From assembly GCA_949825025.1 (NCBI GenBank), contig OX463786.1, positions 19,579,085 through 19,643,084 on the forward strand: DNA of 64,000 nt, given 5' to 3'. Of this stretch, positions 50,130 to 61,189 are shown one piece after another. Every line of letters starts with the position of its first letter. Position 1 is the first letter of the stretch. The notes under the pieces were generated by a model, which ran no database searches, was not told where the DNA came from, and saw only the letters and a program-made list of their open reading frames with translations. The DNA comes from Siphlonurus alternatus (Eukaryota > Arthropoda > Insecta > Ephemeroptera > Siphlonuridae). The position numbers and the translations under genes are program-made.

Positions 50130-51190
50130 TGCAAGAGACCTTAATTCCAAAAATTGTAGTCTCCTTGAATCACAATATTGAAAATGACAAAAAAAATCGA
50201 GAGAAATTACCTTTTGTTAAAATTCAATTTCGAAAATATTGGAGAAATTCAAAATTTTGCAGTTTATAGAGTTAAAATTATGAAATCACTTTTAAGGTTA
50301 CAATGGTATTACAACCGTGCACATATAAGAACCTTTCACTGAAAGGTTCTATTTTGAAACACTGTGTGACGACACTGTCTTGTTAAGAGAGAATAATAAA
50401 AAAAAAAATCTCGGTTGAAAATTTTTAATATCTACAGTAGGAAACAATGAATGCATGTAAAATTTTAAACGTGTCAATTTTTTTTTCTACAGAATCGAGT
50501 TACTAAACAAATATGATAATTGTTTATACAACAATTACAACATGCTTTTTCTATTTATTTAATTTTTTATTCATTTCTTCTTAATCTTGATGGATGAAAT
50601 AATAAAATATTCAAAATTTCTCCCGAATTATTTTTTATTACTATTTTTTACTAACTGTAAGATGTCACCTGAATGAAAAATAAAAAAAAAAATTAATAAA
50701 TCATTCACTATTTATTATTTTCCATTTGGTTTGAAGACCAAATGGAAAATAAAATGTCGATTTTAAATTAATATGAATTAATTTATTGACATTAAATTAA
50801 TTTATTATATAATTAAGAAATAATGGTTTTAATTAATTATGTTACACCTTCATAATATTTTAAAATTGCCACCAATTTATTATTTGGAAGTAGTGACATC
50901 TATGTTCAGAATATTGCGAAATTGTAATAAACCAGGGCGATTGACCTGCTGCGGTGAGCATTTTATGTACTAAAAATGGTCCTAGAAAGTTTTCAAATTG
51001 AAATTTGCCTGATATGGTGACATGTCTTTGCAACCATGCGTAGGATGGAAAAGGTCACCATAACCAAGAATGAAATAGAACTAATTGGCGCTGTTATGGC
51101 GACCGTCGCCACAACAGAAAATGTCGCAATAACAGTCTGTTAAATAGAACTTTGTCACCACAACGGGGCATGATAGCAAACTAATTAATA
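50130..51190. repeat. Degenerate edge of the tandem block
   Basis: Orientation returns to direct at CCTGCAAGAGACCTTAATTC. One decayed core follows at 50310-50375 (CCTTTCACTGAAAGGTTCTA, GTGTGACGACACTG). A small hairpin (TTTTCCATTTGGT / ACCAAATGGAAAA) lies at 50716-50754. The last part, 51060-51170, carries inverted core relatives. Confidence 0.5.
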
Positions 51191-52040
51191 GTTATTGGAT
51201 GAATGAATAAATTTTAAAATTCTAGCTAATATTTAATACAAAAGTGCATGTAAAATGCATAAAAACATCAGTTTTATCAAAATTAAAATACAATAGAAAA
51301 ACTTCTTCTGATAATAAAATTATCAACTACATACATTATATATATATAATATTTTCATCTGAATATAACTTGATATTTTTTTAATCAAAATATACAATAA
51401 CTTAAAAAAATGCATCACAGTTGCATCAAAGTGCATGCGCCGAAAGGTTTCGTAAAAGACACGGCCATTGTTATCATAGCATATACACATTGTGTATATT
51501 ATATACACAAACATTAGTAACAGTGTTTTCTTTTACTTTGTAGTTTTTACATAAGCAGGTGACAGACATGTAATTACTTAGCGTGGAAGTCACATTTCAT
51601 TTTGGCGCGAGTTTCTTCTGTCTTTTCAAAACATGACAAAAAATGTCACAAAAAAATGTAACATTTCTGTATTGGTGTCAACAAAAAAAAATCTTCGTTT
51701 TTTTTAACAAATCGATATTTTTTTTTTAAACTTTTAAAATAAATTAAGTGTTAGTTTTGATGGCAATTAAATTGTTTATAATATTACACAATTAAATTAA
51801 TTTAAAATTAATGTATTATCTTTTATTTAATTTATTCAATAATGTTAAGAATTATGTTTAATTATGTACATGCAATAAATAATATAAAATATTGATTAAT
51901 ATTATGCAAAGTTAGTTAGTGTACATTATGTACAACCATAATAATAGTTAAATAATTATATAATAAATGCAAATTAGTTATTACACACATAATATATCAT
52001 TACTATTATTAATACCAGTTAATTATACATAAATAAAATG
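51190..52040. other. AT-rich DNA
   Basis: No repeat or gene is recognised. The minus-strand frame at 51323-51514 is not coding-like. On the splicing model this is intron just downstream of the candidate first exon. Confidence 0.35.
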
Positions 52041-52047
52041 TACTTAC

Positions 52048-52301
52048 TTTACTAATAATAGAAATAATTTCATATTCCATTATATATATATTTTTTTTTA
52101 ATAAACACAGCACAACTAAATCACATATTATCACTAATTACACGCGTTTTTTTTAATTAATTATAATTAAATATCTAAATTACTTAACCAGAATTATTTA
52201 AATAATCATTATTATTGTTCCAAGTTCACTTGTTATTTATTTATAAAAGTATTTAACAATTGTATTTTCGTTGTTGTCTTAACGAAGAGTTGTTGAGAAC
52301 T
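52048..52301 (-). other. Candidate first exon with short upstream ORF
   Basis: On the minus strand a TCAGTT initiator-like motif (A at 52301) is followed by about 220 bases of UTR-like sequence. Then comes an ATG at 52080-52078 opening MEYEIISIISK, and a near-consensus donor AAA|GTAAGTAC (GTAAGT at 52047-52042). If this exon is spliced to the acceptor at 31583, the frame continues 15 codons and stops. The ATG would then be a 26-codon upstream ORF rather than the protein start. The same strand, a matching donor style and a good downstream acceptor support pairing with the 30855-31582 exon, giving an intron of about 20.5 kb. The pairing is inference. It could instead start a different transcript. 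Confidence 0.35.
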
Positions 52302-52435
52302 GACGAATAAAAGGAGGGTGGGGGAAATTAAGGGGAGGGTATGTAATGTTGTAGGGGAAATTTTTAGTACTAGGGTGGGGGGTAATGCTAGCAAGGGTTA
52401 AAGTGGGGAGAGAGAGAGAGAGCTAGTATATAAAA
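52298..52435 (-). promoter_or_regulatory. Candidate promoter: CT/GA tract and initiator, possibly divergent
   Basis: Reading on the minus strand, a CT repeat (GA on plus, 52408-52421) and C-rich runs precede a TCAGTT initiator at 52303-52298. GA repeats plus a TCAGT initiator are typical of insect developmental promoters (GAGA-factor type). On the plus strand TATATAAAA lies at 52427-52435 with a TCAGTA about 20 bases on. That is closer than the usual 30-base spacing, so a divergent promoter is only possible. The stretch is a G-rich island in very AT-rich surroundings. Confidence 0.35.
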
Positions 52436-52439
52436 AACT

Positions 52440-53865
52440 ACTCGCTCAGTATTGGCTAGAATTCAACATCACATTTTTTTTTATAATATACGTCTAAAAA
52501 AATTCGACGAGGTTTTCTTTCTTTTTTTTTTTATAATATATATAAAAAAAAAAAGTAAAACTACATATACAAAAGGATAGACGTTAAATTTTTGTTTTGT
52601 CTGTACAGTATATATAGAGAGTTAACACACACACAAGAAAAAAAAAATCTATGAAAAATGTTTTAGAGTTAAAAAAGAAGTAAAAAATTTAAATATAAAA
52701 GTGAGGAGGGGAAAAAAGTAGGGGAAGGTACATGTTGATATAAAAAACTAGGAGGATAATTTTTTATAACAACTCTTCCGCTGCTGCCAGCAGTCTAGGC
52801 TATTGTATGTAACGTTTCAATATATAAAGTTCATACAACGGAAAATCAGACCTATATATCTAGGATAAAGTATAAGTCATTATAATAGTGAGTTTTGTGA
52901 TAACCTTTTATTAAATATTATTCAAATTCATCGTATTGTTTGAGATTTAAATGCAGATAAGATTTTTTATAAATAAATATTATATTATTATAACAATAAG
53001 TTTATCAGTTTTCTCAGTGAAAGACTTAATAGTCTATCTTCTTATGGGACTTTGTATGTTATCCATGGAGATGCTTTTTTGAATTCGATAGTAGATAACT
53101 ACATCACATAGGGAGGTGGGTGGTGGATTCAAACTTTACACCCAGTATAGGGCAAAATACATAGGGAGTTGGTGGGTTGATCCTCGTACAAACACCTGCC
53201 TTATGGACCTCATAACTCCCCTAAGAGATTTTCTGGGTATGTCTCTGATGTTTACGGTTAATATCATTAAAATAGACGGAAACTAACCGTGGTTAGTTGT
53301 TAACCTGGTTAACTTCCTTCGTAAATCATTAAGTACGTTTTATAATTTTTTCTGACTTAATTTAAATAAAATAGGTCATTCAAATTATCAAGCACAATAA
53401 TACCCTCCCCCTCCTCATGGTTTCCATGGGTGGTGGAAATTTTGACCTACATGTAAAGTTGCTATAATGACGTCATATATCTTCAATATTTTTCAGTGGA
53501 AAATAAAATTAAGGATTATTCAAAATATTCACTGCGAAAAAGCTAGCGTATATATAGTCTATTTTTTTAATGATTTATAAGAGCTCTTATCAATCTTACA
53601 ATTAAACTTTTAATCTAGATAAGCAACCTTTATTATATTATATTAATGAATAATGATTACTATTGCAATATTTCTAAGTATTTTTTTTTAATGTTAATAG
53701 GTTACAGCTATTTTTTTTTTTTTTTTTTTTTTTACTTCTATAGAGTTGTTTTTTTATATCAGGTATAATACAACTTTTGTAATACGGGTCAATTTTTTAT
53801 TTCTACATAATAAAATATAAACCTTGAGACAGTTTTTTACTGTCAGATGGCAAAAGTATAGGCAA
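52440..53865. other. Promoter-side DNA, no gene seen
   Basis: Upstream of the candidate minus-strand start. A GC-richer patch at 53080-53300 (GGGAGGTGGGTGGTGGATTC, GGAGTTGGTGGGTTGATCC) and one at 53400-53440 stand out but show no coding frame. A run of 23 T lies at 53711-53733. Confidence 0.35.
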
Positions 53866-53866
53866 T

Positions 53867-54143
53867 AGAGGCTTCAAGTCAGCTGATTTTGATGTGTTCC
53901 CACCGTCCTATCCAAACCTATGTAAAAAAAACTCGAAATTGCTTTTTTGGCATTAAAGAAATTTTTTAAAGGAAAATAAGCTATTGATTCATTATCAACC
54001 TCTAAAAATTAATGGGTGAAATTAATCATATTCTACGACCCATTAGGATGGTTTCAAATTAATAGCTTGAAGAAAATTTTAAATTTTCTGACATGGTGGC
54101 TTATGGAGAAAATTTTCCAGGCGATGAAAGCTGGAAGTCTCTA
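53867..54143 (+). mobile_element. Family G element
   Basis: AGAGGCTTCAAGTCAGCTGA, GTTCCCACCGTCCTATCC, then ACATGGTGGCTTATGGAGAA. The end GGAAGTCTCT mirrors the start AGAGGCTTC. An extra segment, TAATGGGTGAAATTAATC, interrupts the middle. Confidence 0.65.
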
Positions 54144-54149
54144 CTGACT

Positions 54150-56050
54150 AACAGAGACTAATTTCAACTTATAAAGATAAGAAAATAGCCCTTATGAGAG
54201 TAAATATTAATTTTGTTTAAAAACAGATTGAAATTTATTTTTTATTTTATTATCTCTTTCATGGGCACAAACATTCATAATTCATATATCACAATGTACA
54301 AGTCAAAATAATAGAAAAAGCTTATGGGTCAAATAAAAAAGTTTGCTTTGATTTGTTTATAATAATTATGCACATCTCCAACTTTTCATGTTACCTATTA
54401 TTAATACTGAGTATTTCATTCAAAAGTTCTAAAAATAATAAATCGTTGATCTAATTATTATTTTTATATATTAATTGTATTATTACTTATTACATAATTA
54501 ATTACTATAATTTGATATATAAATTAAATAGATAATAATTATCAACTTAAGCTAAGCTATCCATAAAAAAAATCAAGCGTTAGAAATTAGAAAGTAAAAA
54601 ATATTTATTTATATCTATAAATACAATATATGCTTTAACTTTCATGTTAATTTATTGTAGAAAAAAAAATTATCAAAATTTTATAATGAAATGTTGTAAT
54701 ATCACCATGATTATTTTCACTGGTTCATTAACTAATCATAATTTGCGTATTATAATATTTTAATCATTAAATAATATTTAATTATTATTTTCGGTAACAT
54801 GTCTGTAAGTTATGCTACCCTTTCAGCTTGCAAGTATCGCGGGTTGCCTATACGTCTGTTATAGAAGCAATACGCCAAGGCGGCCAAATCAGGTATTAAC
54901 AATAGTCAAGTATGTATTAATGTTGTAATAACTTGTAATATACTTGTACATAGAGCAGATATTTACATAAAAACCTTAAGCTAACATTTACATAAACTTC
55001 ATAATAATATACATAATTATACTATAAATCAGTGTATCGTCAATATTATAATAAATAGTTAAAAGGGTACTAATTCTCGAACTTTAATATTTTATTTATT
55101 TATTTATTTTTACAATATATAACAAGGACCTCCGCATCTTATTCAAAATTAATAGGTCTGTTTTTAAATACATAAATTATTATGAACCTTATATACAGGG
55201 AACAAAACGGTCTTCTAATAATCCATTCATAATTAATTAATAATTGTGTATTTACGAACATACCTATTTATTTAAAAAAAATGCATTAGTGCAGTTCATA
55301 TATTAATATATACTTGATGAATTAATTACATACCATTGAGCTCTATACAAGGCCTTGTATAGAGCTCAATGTTACATACATATGTTAATGACAATGAACC
55401 TTTTGATTAGCATTGATAGTGGTTACAAAATCATAAGACGAAATACATTTCATCATAATAAACAGACTATATTTAATAATTGTATCGTGAAACATAATTA
55501 ATAAGAAAACTCCCTTATCCGGAATTATTATGTTAAAAATAAATAATCATTAATCAAATCGTATATGTAGCAATAGCGGGATGATGGCATTCTTAATGTA
55601 ATAATTTACGATCACAACGCCACCACCGTAATTTTCCTGAACTAAAATTATAACAAAGGGGTTGAAAGTCTTTTATGTTCTTTGTTATGTATTATAAAAA
55701 ATTTTAACCCTTTTTTTGCCACCACAAAAGTTATATAACAACATGCTGCCATCTATGAAATAAATTATGAACTATTTAGTAATATGGTTAGTTTTGCAGC
55801 GGTGAAATTTTAAACTCGTTTTTAAATCATTCCCCATAGCAAAGCGATCTTGAAATTTGAAAATTCTATAGAACGCTATGCCCAGAGACGTTCTGGATGA
55901 AAACGGGCAAAGACGATAGCGCCACCGTCGTACATAACTATAACAACTATTGACAAACTCATACACTGTGCCAAACCAAAGAGCATAATTTTATTCTGGA
56001 TTTTTGATAATACAGAACACCTACAAATTCAGGGTTTATGAGCAGATCAC
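54150..56050. other. AT-rich intergenic DNA
   Basis: Contains the perfect palindrome at 55334. Nothing else is recognised. Patches at 54820-54890 and 55700-55950 (CATGCTGCCATCTATGAA, GATAGCGCCACCGTCG) look like repeat pieces. No gene is supported. Confidence 0.4.
55334..55371. repeat. 38-bp perfect palindrome, no spacer
   Basis: CATTGAGCTCTATACAAGG is followed directly by its exact complement, CCTTGTATAGAGCTCAATG. The neighbouring bases do not continue the symmetry. Confidence 0.9.
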
Positions 56051-56054
56051 TTCT

Positions 56055-56056
<2 letters not shown>

Positions 56057-56135
<79 letters not shown>
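56057..56135. repeat. (CT)n microsatellite
   Basis: About 39 uninterrupted CT units running into TTTCTTTCTTTT. The minus-strand frame at 55959-56189, with its Arg-Glu run, is a translation of this tract. Confidence 0.97.
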
Positions 56136-56142
<7 letters not shown>

Positions 56143-56214
56143 CTTTTACATTTTTTACGTAAAATAAACTTATAAATAAATAGTAGCATCGTGGTATAGC
56201 TAAAGAATGTTCAC

Positions 56215-56300
56215 TCGTGCACCCGGGCGGAAGGTGCTAATTTTGTGACTGTTGCATATGAGGTTTCCATTGCTCCCTCAATAACAATTAGGCAAATATT
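56215..56300 (+). mobile_element. SINE fragment
   Basis: ATGAGGTTTCCATTGCTCCC and TCAATAACAATTAGGCAAAT match, in plus orientation, the central domain of the 63-kb and 13.5-kb SINEs. A GC-rich GTGCACCCGGGCGGAAGGTG lies upstream. Decayed, with no tail. Confidence 0.45.
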
Positions 56301-56436
56301 GGGCTGGTTTGCCTCATGGTTTTAGGAAGAATCCATAATTAATGAAATCTTTAGTAACGTATTTGGTCGGGTTCAATTATACCTGGGAAATTTTATATAA
56401 CTATATTAAGTCCGAGTGCATATACATTTTAGTAAG

Positions 56437-56541
<105 letters not shown>

Positions 56542-56619
56542 GTCATGCACTATATATCCCTGCAGTTATGGAATAACACCATGCATGCAATTAAAGGATT
56601 AAGAATAAAATTATAGTTT

Positions 56620-57520
56620 TTCTAAATTGAAGATTTCAATTAACAACATATCACATTTATACTATTTATCATAAACATAAATAAACATAAATGCTATTTA
56701 TATTATGCGCTTGTGTATATGTTATATATATTTTTATAACTTTTAACTATACCAATAACTTACTACCATTTGTAAAGCGATTTATTGCTGACAATTGCGG
56801 CTTGTATAAATTTAATGTAACCATTTTCCAATTTATGTATAAAAATTAAATAAAACAATATAAAAATATACTTAATTTATTATTTTGTTTTAATTATACC
56901 AATTACATTATGCATGTTAAATTAATTTCATAATCACATGATAAAAATAACGTTTTAAATTTTTTACATAAAGATTCAAAATATTGATTTTTCAGGAAAG
57001 AATACAAATTGATTTCCTTTTAATGATGTAATGCTCCATGAATTTCTTACTTTTTTCTCTGACTTTTCATAATATATAAAGTGGCATACATACAGATGAA
57101 TATGCCACTTAAATAATTCTTGAAAAAACCTACTTAATTCTAATAAAACGTTAATGCAACTAATGCATAAAAAAACGCATAAAAGTATTAATAAATTAAG
57201 TATAAGGATATGAAACATGAAAAATATAGTCTGATTAATTTTTGAAAACTTATATATTTGATCAAATTTGAATGATACAATTATTATTCTTATTATAACA
57301 AAGGGGTATGTAGCATGTTAAAAATAATACAGTATTCTCACACATTACATTTATTATAACACTGTCATATATTTTTGTCTATTTACTTAAATAAAAAGTC
57401 CCTCTTTTCATATTGGTATTCAACAATACAATTAAATAAACACCACCCGCCATTATAAAACTCTTTACGACATAAAAAAAAATAATCCGTTATAAAATTT
57501 GTAAAGAATTTCCTCCGATT
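56620..57520. other. AT-rich intergenic DNA, nothing recognised
   Basis: The minus-strand frame at 56976-57218 has no coding support. Confidence 0.4.
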
Positions 57521-57534
57521 TTATGTTAAAAAAG

Positions 57535-57690
57535 ACACCAACTGCCGGAGACTTTAACGAGGGGTGATCGCCAGTTGGTCTTCGCCGGCGAGGGGTGAGG
57601 ACGGCGGTTGGTGGCGTGCCTCAGGGGAGGGTTGAGGGTAGCCAACCACCGGAGAACACCTGGGGGGGTGAGACGAGGGGCAAAATGGCT
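57535..57690. other. GC-rich island
   Basis: About 155 bp, predominantly G+C, amid very AT-rich DNA. It has related blocks: CACCAACTGCCGGAGAC, the inverted CGCCAGTTGGTC, and GCCAACCACCGGAGAACACC. No frame is convincing. It may be a young repeat that has not lost its CpGs, or a promoter-associated island. Confidence 0.4.
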
Positions 57691-57759
57691 GACAAAAAAA
57701 GTATCAGGAGTAATAATTATTTTAATGTAACGGTATAGTTCATATTGTTGTAGCGATCC

Positions 57760-57995
57760 TAAGTTGAAATTTCATATTTTCTTCGCTATTATAGCTCTTT
57801 TCTCGTCTAATTTTCTCCTATTTTGCACCATTTTAGATGAGAAAAAAATACGAATTTACGTTTCTTTTTTTCCTCTTCTTAAACATAAATGTTGGAAATA
57901 TTGTCATTTCATCCTCACGTTGAGTGAAGAGGAAATAATATGCGTTTGGTTTTAGACGTATAAAGGATGAGTTGAAGACGTAATTTTTCAAATAG
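57760..57995 (-). repeat. Dispersed repeat I, inverted copy
   Basis: Reverse complement of the 19.55-kb repeat, sharing at least four blocks of 15-20 bases in the same order. The plus-strand frame at 57764-57955 lies inside it and is not a gene. Confidence 0.7.
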
Positions 57996-58009
57996 GGATG
58001 TTTATAATA

Positions 58010-60840
58010 CTGCGTATTTATGACTGTAGTGATGCTTCAATTTTTTTTTTTTTTTTCAAGAAATGGAATGCACTATTGGCTCATTGAGATTAGATTAAAT
58101 TGTATAAAAAAGACATCAATTTTTTAAAAATATATAATTTTATGGAATGAAAGAAATGATCATTGCTACATCAGGTAGTAAATTATAACTAAATTATTTC
58201 TTTTAGTTATTTAAAATAAAATATTCAATTTTATTATTTTATTAAATAATAAAAATTTTAATTTTTTTTCTTTCGTAAATATGTTGCTCATAAATTATAA
58301 TTTTAAATTCTTTTTACGTTATATTAATCATATTTTTTATATCAAATAATTGAAAGCATCGAATGCCGTGATAGTGTAAAACAACACTAATATACATATG
58401 CAATATTCCTTGGAATAATCAATTGGTGTTTATAATGCATGCAACTAGATTTTTTTAAAATTGTTGAAATGAAGTGTTTGTCGATTTTCTTCCACTAGAT
58501 TGTTATAGTGTATCTAAGTACGTAAAGATTCTCCATAAAAAAATCATTCTAAAGTACTTATTGTTAATCATTTTTAACATTTCTCATAATCTGACATGGG
58601 ATATAAACCAGAGAATAACATTAATATTGTTTATATTATAAACCCTTACTTATATATGACAATGTAAAATTCCCTGCTTTTACTGCATAATCTATAATGT
58701 ATTGTGATTACTGAAATGTGCATATTACAAGGGCTGGATTACCCCCTTTACTTCATTATAATAAGCTTGTGAAATTTCATGGTAATGTAATTTTTTGAAT
58801 AATTATAACAAAATATTTACATTATTGGTATAATGTCAAACGATACATAATTACATAGTATAATAATATTGTTTCAACAGTATTATTCTTGGCTTAATTC
58901 GTTCATGAACAATAAATGTATCGTGTATGCATGTACTTTTTCTTTAAAACCTTTGTCACATAATTATGTTATATATTAGTATCCCTATAAATTTAATAAA
59001 CATGCAACTAAAGACGTCATTTTTTATTTAAAATTTTCTCTAAATTGAAGGTTCCAACCCACAAGAGAACACATTTAATTTTAACGTCACAGATGTCAAT
59101 GCCTTGAGTCAAATATAAAACACATGGAGATGAAAAGCTGCCTAATTATAATTGAAGAAATTTATATACACGCAGCGCATGTGTATATATATTGTCACTA
59201 AAAAAACATGTAATAATATTTCAAATATTGAATCAAAATGACAATATTTGTATAATTTATTTATATCAAAATCTTTTTGTATTTTGATTCTTTTTGAACA
59301 AATTCTAGCACAAACGGAATACCTTAATTTCGTAATGAAATAATTTATTACTCAAAAATATTGACGAAAATTTTAGTAATATTATTTTGTTTAAAATATA
59401 ATTATGTTATAATATATTATGCATCATATGATAATACTAATAATAAAATGAAGTGAATATATTTAATATATTGCTCAATTTTGATACTTTGGCCATTCTT
59501 ATACTTCATTTTATTACCCGCACATATGTTTAATAGGATCAATATAATCTACTTTATCTTCTGTAAATAATTTTAAAATATAATAATTAAAATTGAACTA
59601 TAATTGGTTCTATAATTATAATGTCCCCGAGTGACACTGTCACATATCACATCTGCCGACTATCACGCAAATTTATTTTTTAATTATCATAGCTGCTGGC
59701 AATCACGCTATCTATTAGTCCTAAATAATTAACATCAGTATAATAGAAGAATCTTTATTCAAGTATTAAATTTACTTTTCTTATGTCAGTTTTATAATTT
59801 TTTTAGTAAATAATAATTTTTTTCTCTTTAAATTCATTTTATTTTTAATAGCTCATAATGTTAATTGTTTAATTAATAGCAATTTTTACGATTTATTTTT
59901 AAAAACTTCATTTTTATTTTCACAAAAGTTTTAATTTTACCAGCATTATTATAATTATTTATAATAATTTATTTTAAATACAAAAAAAAATGTAATGAGT
60001 ATAAAATCTGCTAAAAATTCGCAATGTTTGTCGTGTGAAATTCTTTGAACTCTTGTGGTCATTATTTTTCACATCAGATCAGATTAAAAATGGCAATTTG
60101 AATTTGAATTATTACTATAACAATTTTTACTTGTGTGTGCATACTGCATAGGAGTAATGCTGTAAAATTTAAAAAAAATATATATCATAACCAAATTGTT
60201 AATATTTTTATAATTTTTAGATACTTTAATATGTTGGTTTCGATTACAAAACATTTATTTTCTCTTGCAAATCTTGCAAGTAAAAAATGCCTTCATGAAT
60301 TATAAATGATTTAATTATTATTAAATATTATCAATCGAATAATGCTTATATATACTTATAATAGCAGAATATGTTGTATATAATAGTAAGCTAACATTGT
60401 AAAATAAAAAAATAGTCATACATTTTACCACGACTTTCAACTCACAGAGCAAGAACAAAAATATCCCTGTGCTTTGTTTATATAAGCAAGTTGAGATATA
60501 ATACAATTTAATATAAATGGAGGCGTGAATTGACTCATACACTTTTTCGGGACGGCTATATTATGGGTGATCTTTGTATAATTTAACCAAACATTAAAAA
60601 ACTACATATCTTTTTAAAAACTGCAGCTCCATCTATATATATAGTTTTATCAAACAGAGATTCATGCTGTCCCATTGTGTTCTGTTATGTACATCTTAAC
60701 CACTGCCATATTATTCACACAAAAAATATAATGTTTGTAGTAAAATTTGATATCAAATTCTAATATACTAAATCTATTACTATAAATATTTCTAGTTCAT
60801 ATCAATATTTATAAATAGCCCCCAAAAAATGTAAAAAAAA
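58010..60840. other. AT-rich intergenic DNA, nothing recognised
   Basis: No repeat, frame or signal stands out in about 2.8 kb. Confidence 0.4.
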
Positions 60841-60851
60841 TTGGTACTTAC

Positions 60852-61155
60852 AAAAATCAAAACCAAAAAATCAGTCACACACAAAGTAAAAACAATAAAA
60901 TTTGAGCAGCAGAAAGCGATTGTCTCTATGATTTGGCGTCTTAGAGCAAAGTGTGGTCACCCCTCGGTTTCCTGGACATTGCTGCTCCCTCCCCTTACCC
61001 CCCCTGATAACTCGTTTTTGCTTCTCTGTCCAAATTCTCTCGTTACTGACCCCCAGGGGTGGCGAGGGTGCGGCTTGATGGAAAAGGGTGGTAGAAGGAA
61101 AAAGGGTTGACCGTCTAGAAGTAAGGAGGAGCTTATGGGGTGCCTTATTTTTATA
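60852..61155 (-). other. Candidate alternative non-coding first exon
   Basis: This stretch is much richer in G+C than its flanks. On the minus strand it has a TATAAAAATA box at 61155-61146 and ends at a GTAAGTACC donor (GTAAGT at 60851-60846), the same donor type as the two candidate exons at 52.0 and 30.8 kb. The bases before the donor (TTTT) are poor. Both strands carry an open frame of about 75-90 codons, but the predicted proteins look like translated UTR or promoter DNA. It may be an alternative start of the same minus-strand gene, or an unrelated island. Confidence 0.2.
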
Positions 61156-61189
61156 TTAAGGGTGGGGGGTAGTAAGTCTGGCAACGTCT

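Larger units (their letters stand above)
34405..51190. repeat. Giant inverted tandem-repeat block (foldback-like)
   Basis: A 16.8-kb block built from related units. The core reads GCAAAGTTCTATCTTAGAGC, then ATTGTATTGCGACACTG. Cores are in direct orientation from about 35.0 to 39.6 kb, inverted from 39.6 to 50.1 kb, and direct again in a short piece at 50.13-50.40 kb. Degenerate core relatives at 34.43-34.51 kb (TTGTGGCGACACTG) and, inverted, at 51.10-51.17 kb (GTCGCAATAACAG, TTGTCACCACAACGG) cap both ends in mirrored orientation. There is no coding frame. It resembles foldback or Galileo-type elements with internally repetitive arms, or an inverted satellite. The single-element reading is inference. 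Confidence 0.7.
31583..52047 (-). other. Inferred 20.5-kb intron containing the tandem array
   Basis: This is the interval between the donor at 52047 and the acceptor at 31583. It rests entirely on joining the two candidate exons. It contains the whole inverted tandem block, eleven embedded MITEs, a foldback at 33.7 kb and a retroelement-tail-like sequence at 33.0 kb. No other coding exon is visible inside it on either strand. Confidence 0.25.

Noticed and set aside
52427..52451. Plus-strand TATA plus TCAGT core promoter
   Set aside because: Spacing from TATA to the initiator is about 20 bases rather than about 30, and no plus-strand exon follows. It is kept only as a possible divergent promoter note.
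60841..61184. Overlapping frames on both strands in the GC-rich patch
   Set aside because: Long frames on both strands follow from base composition. The proteins show no domain, and the patch fits a promoter or UTR better.
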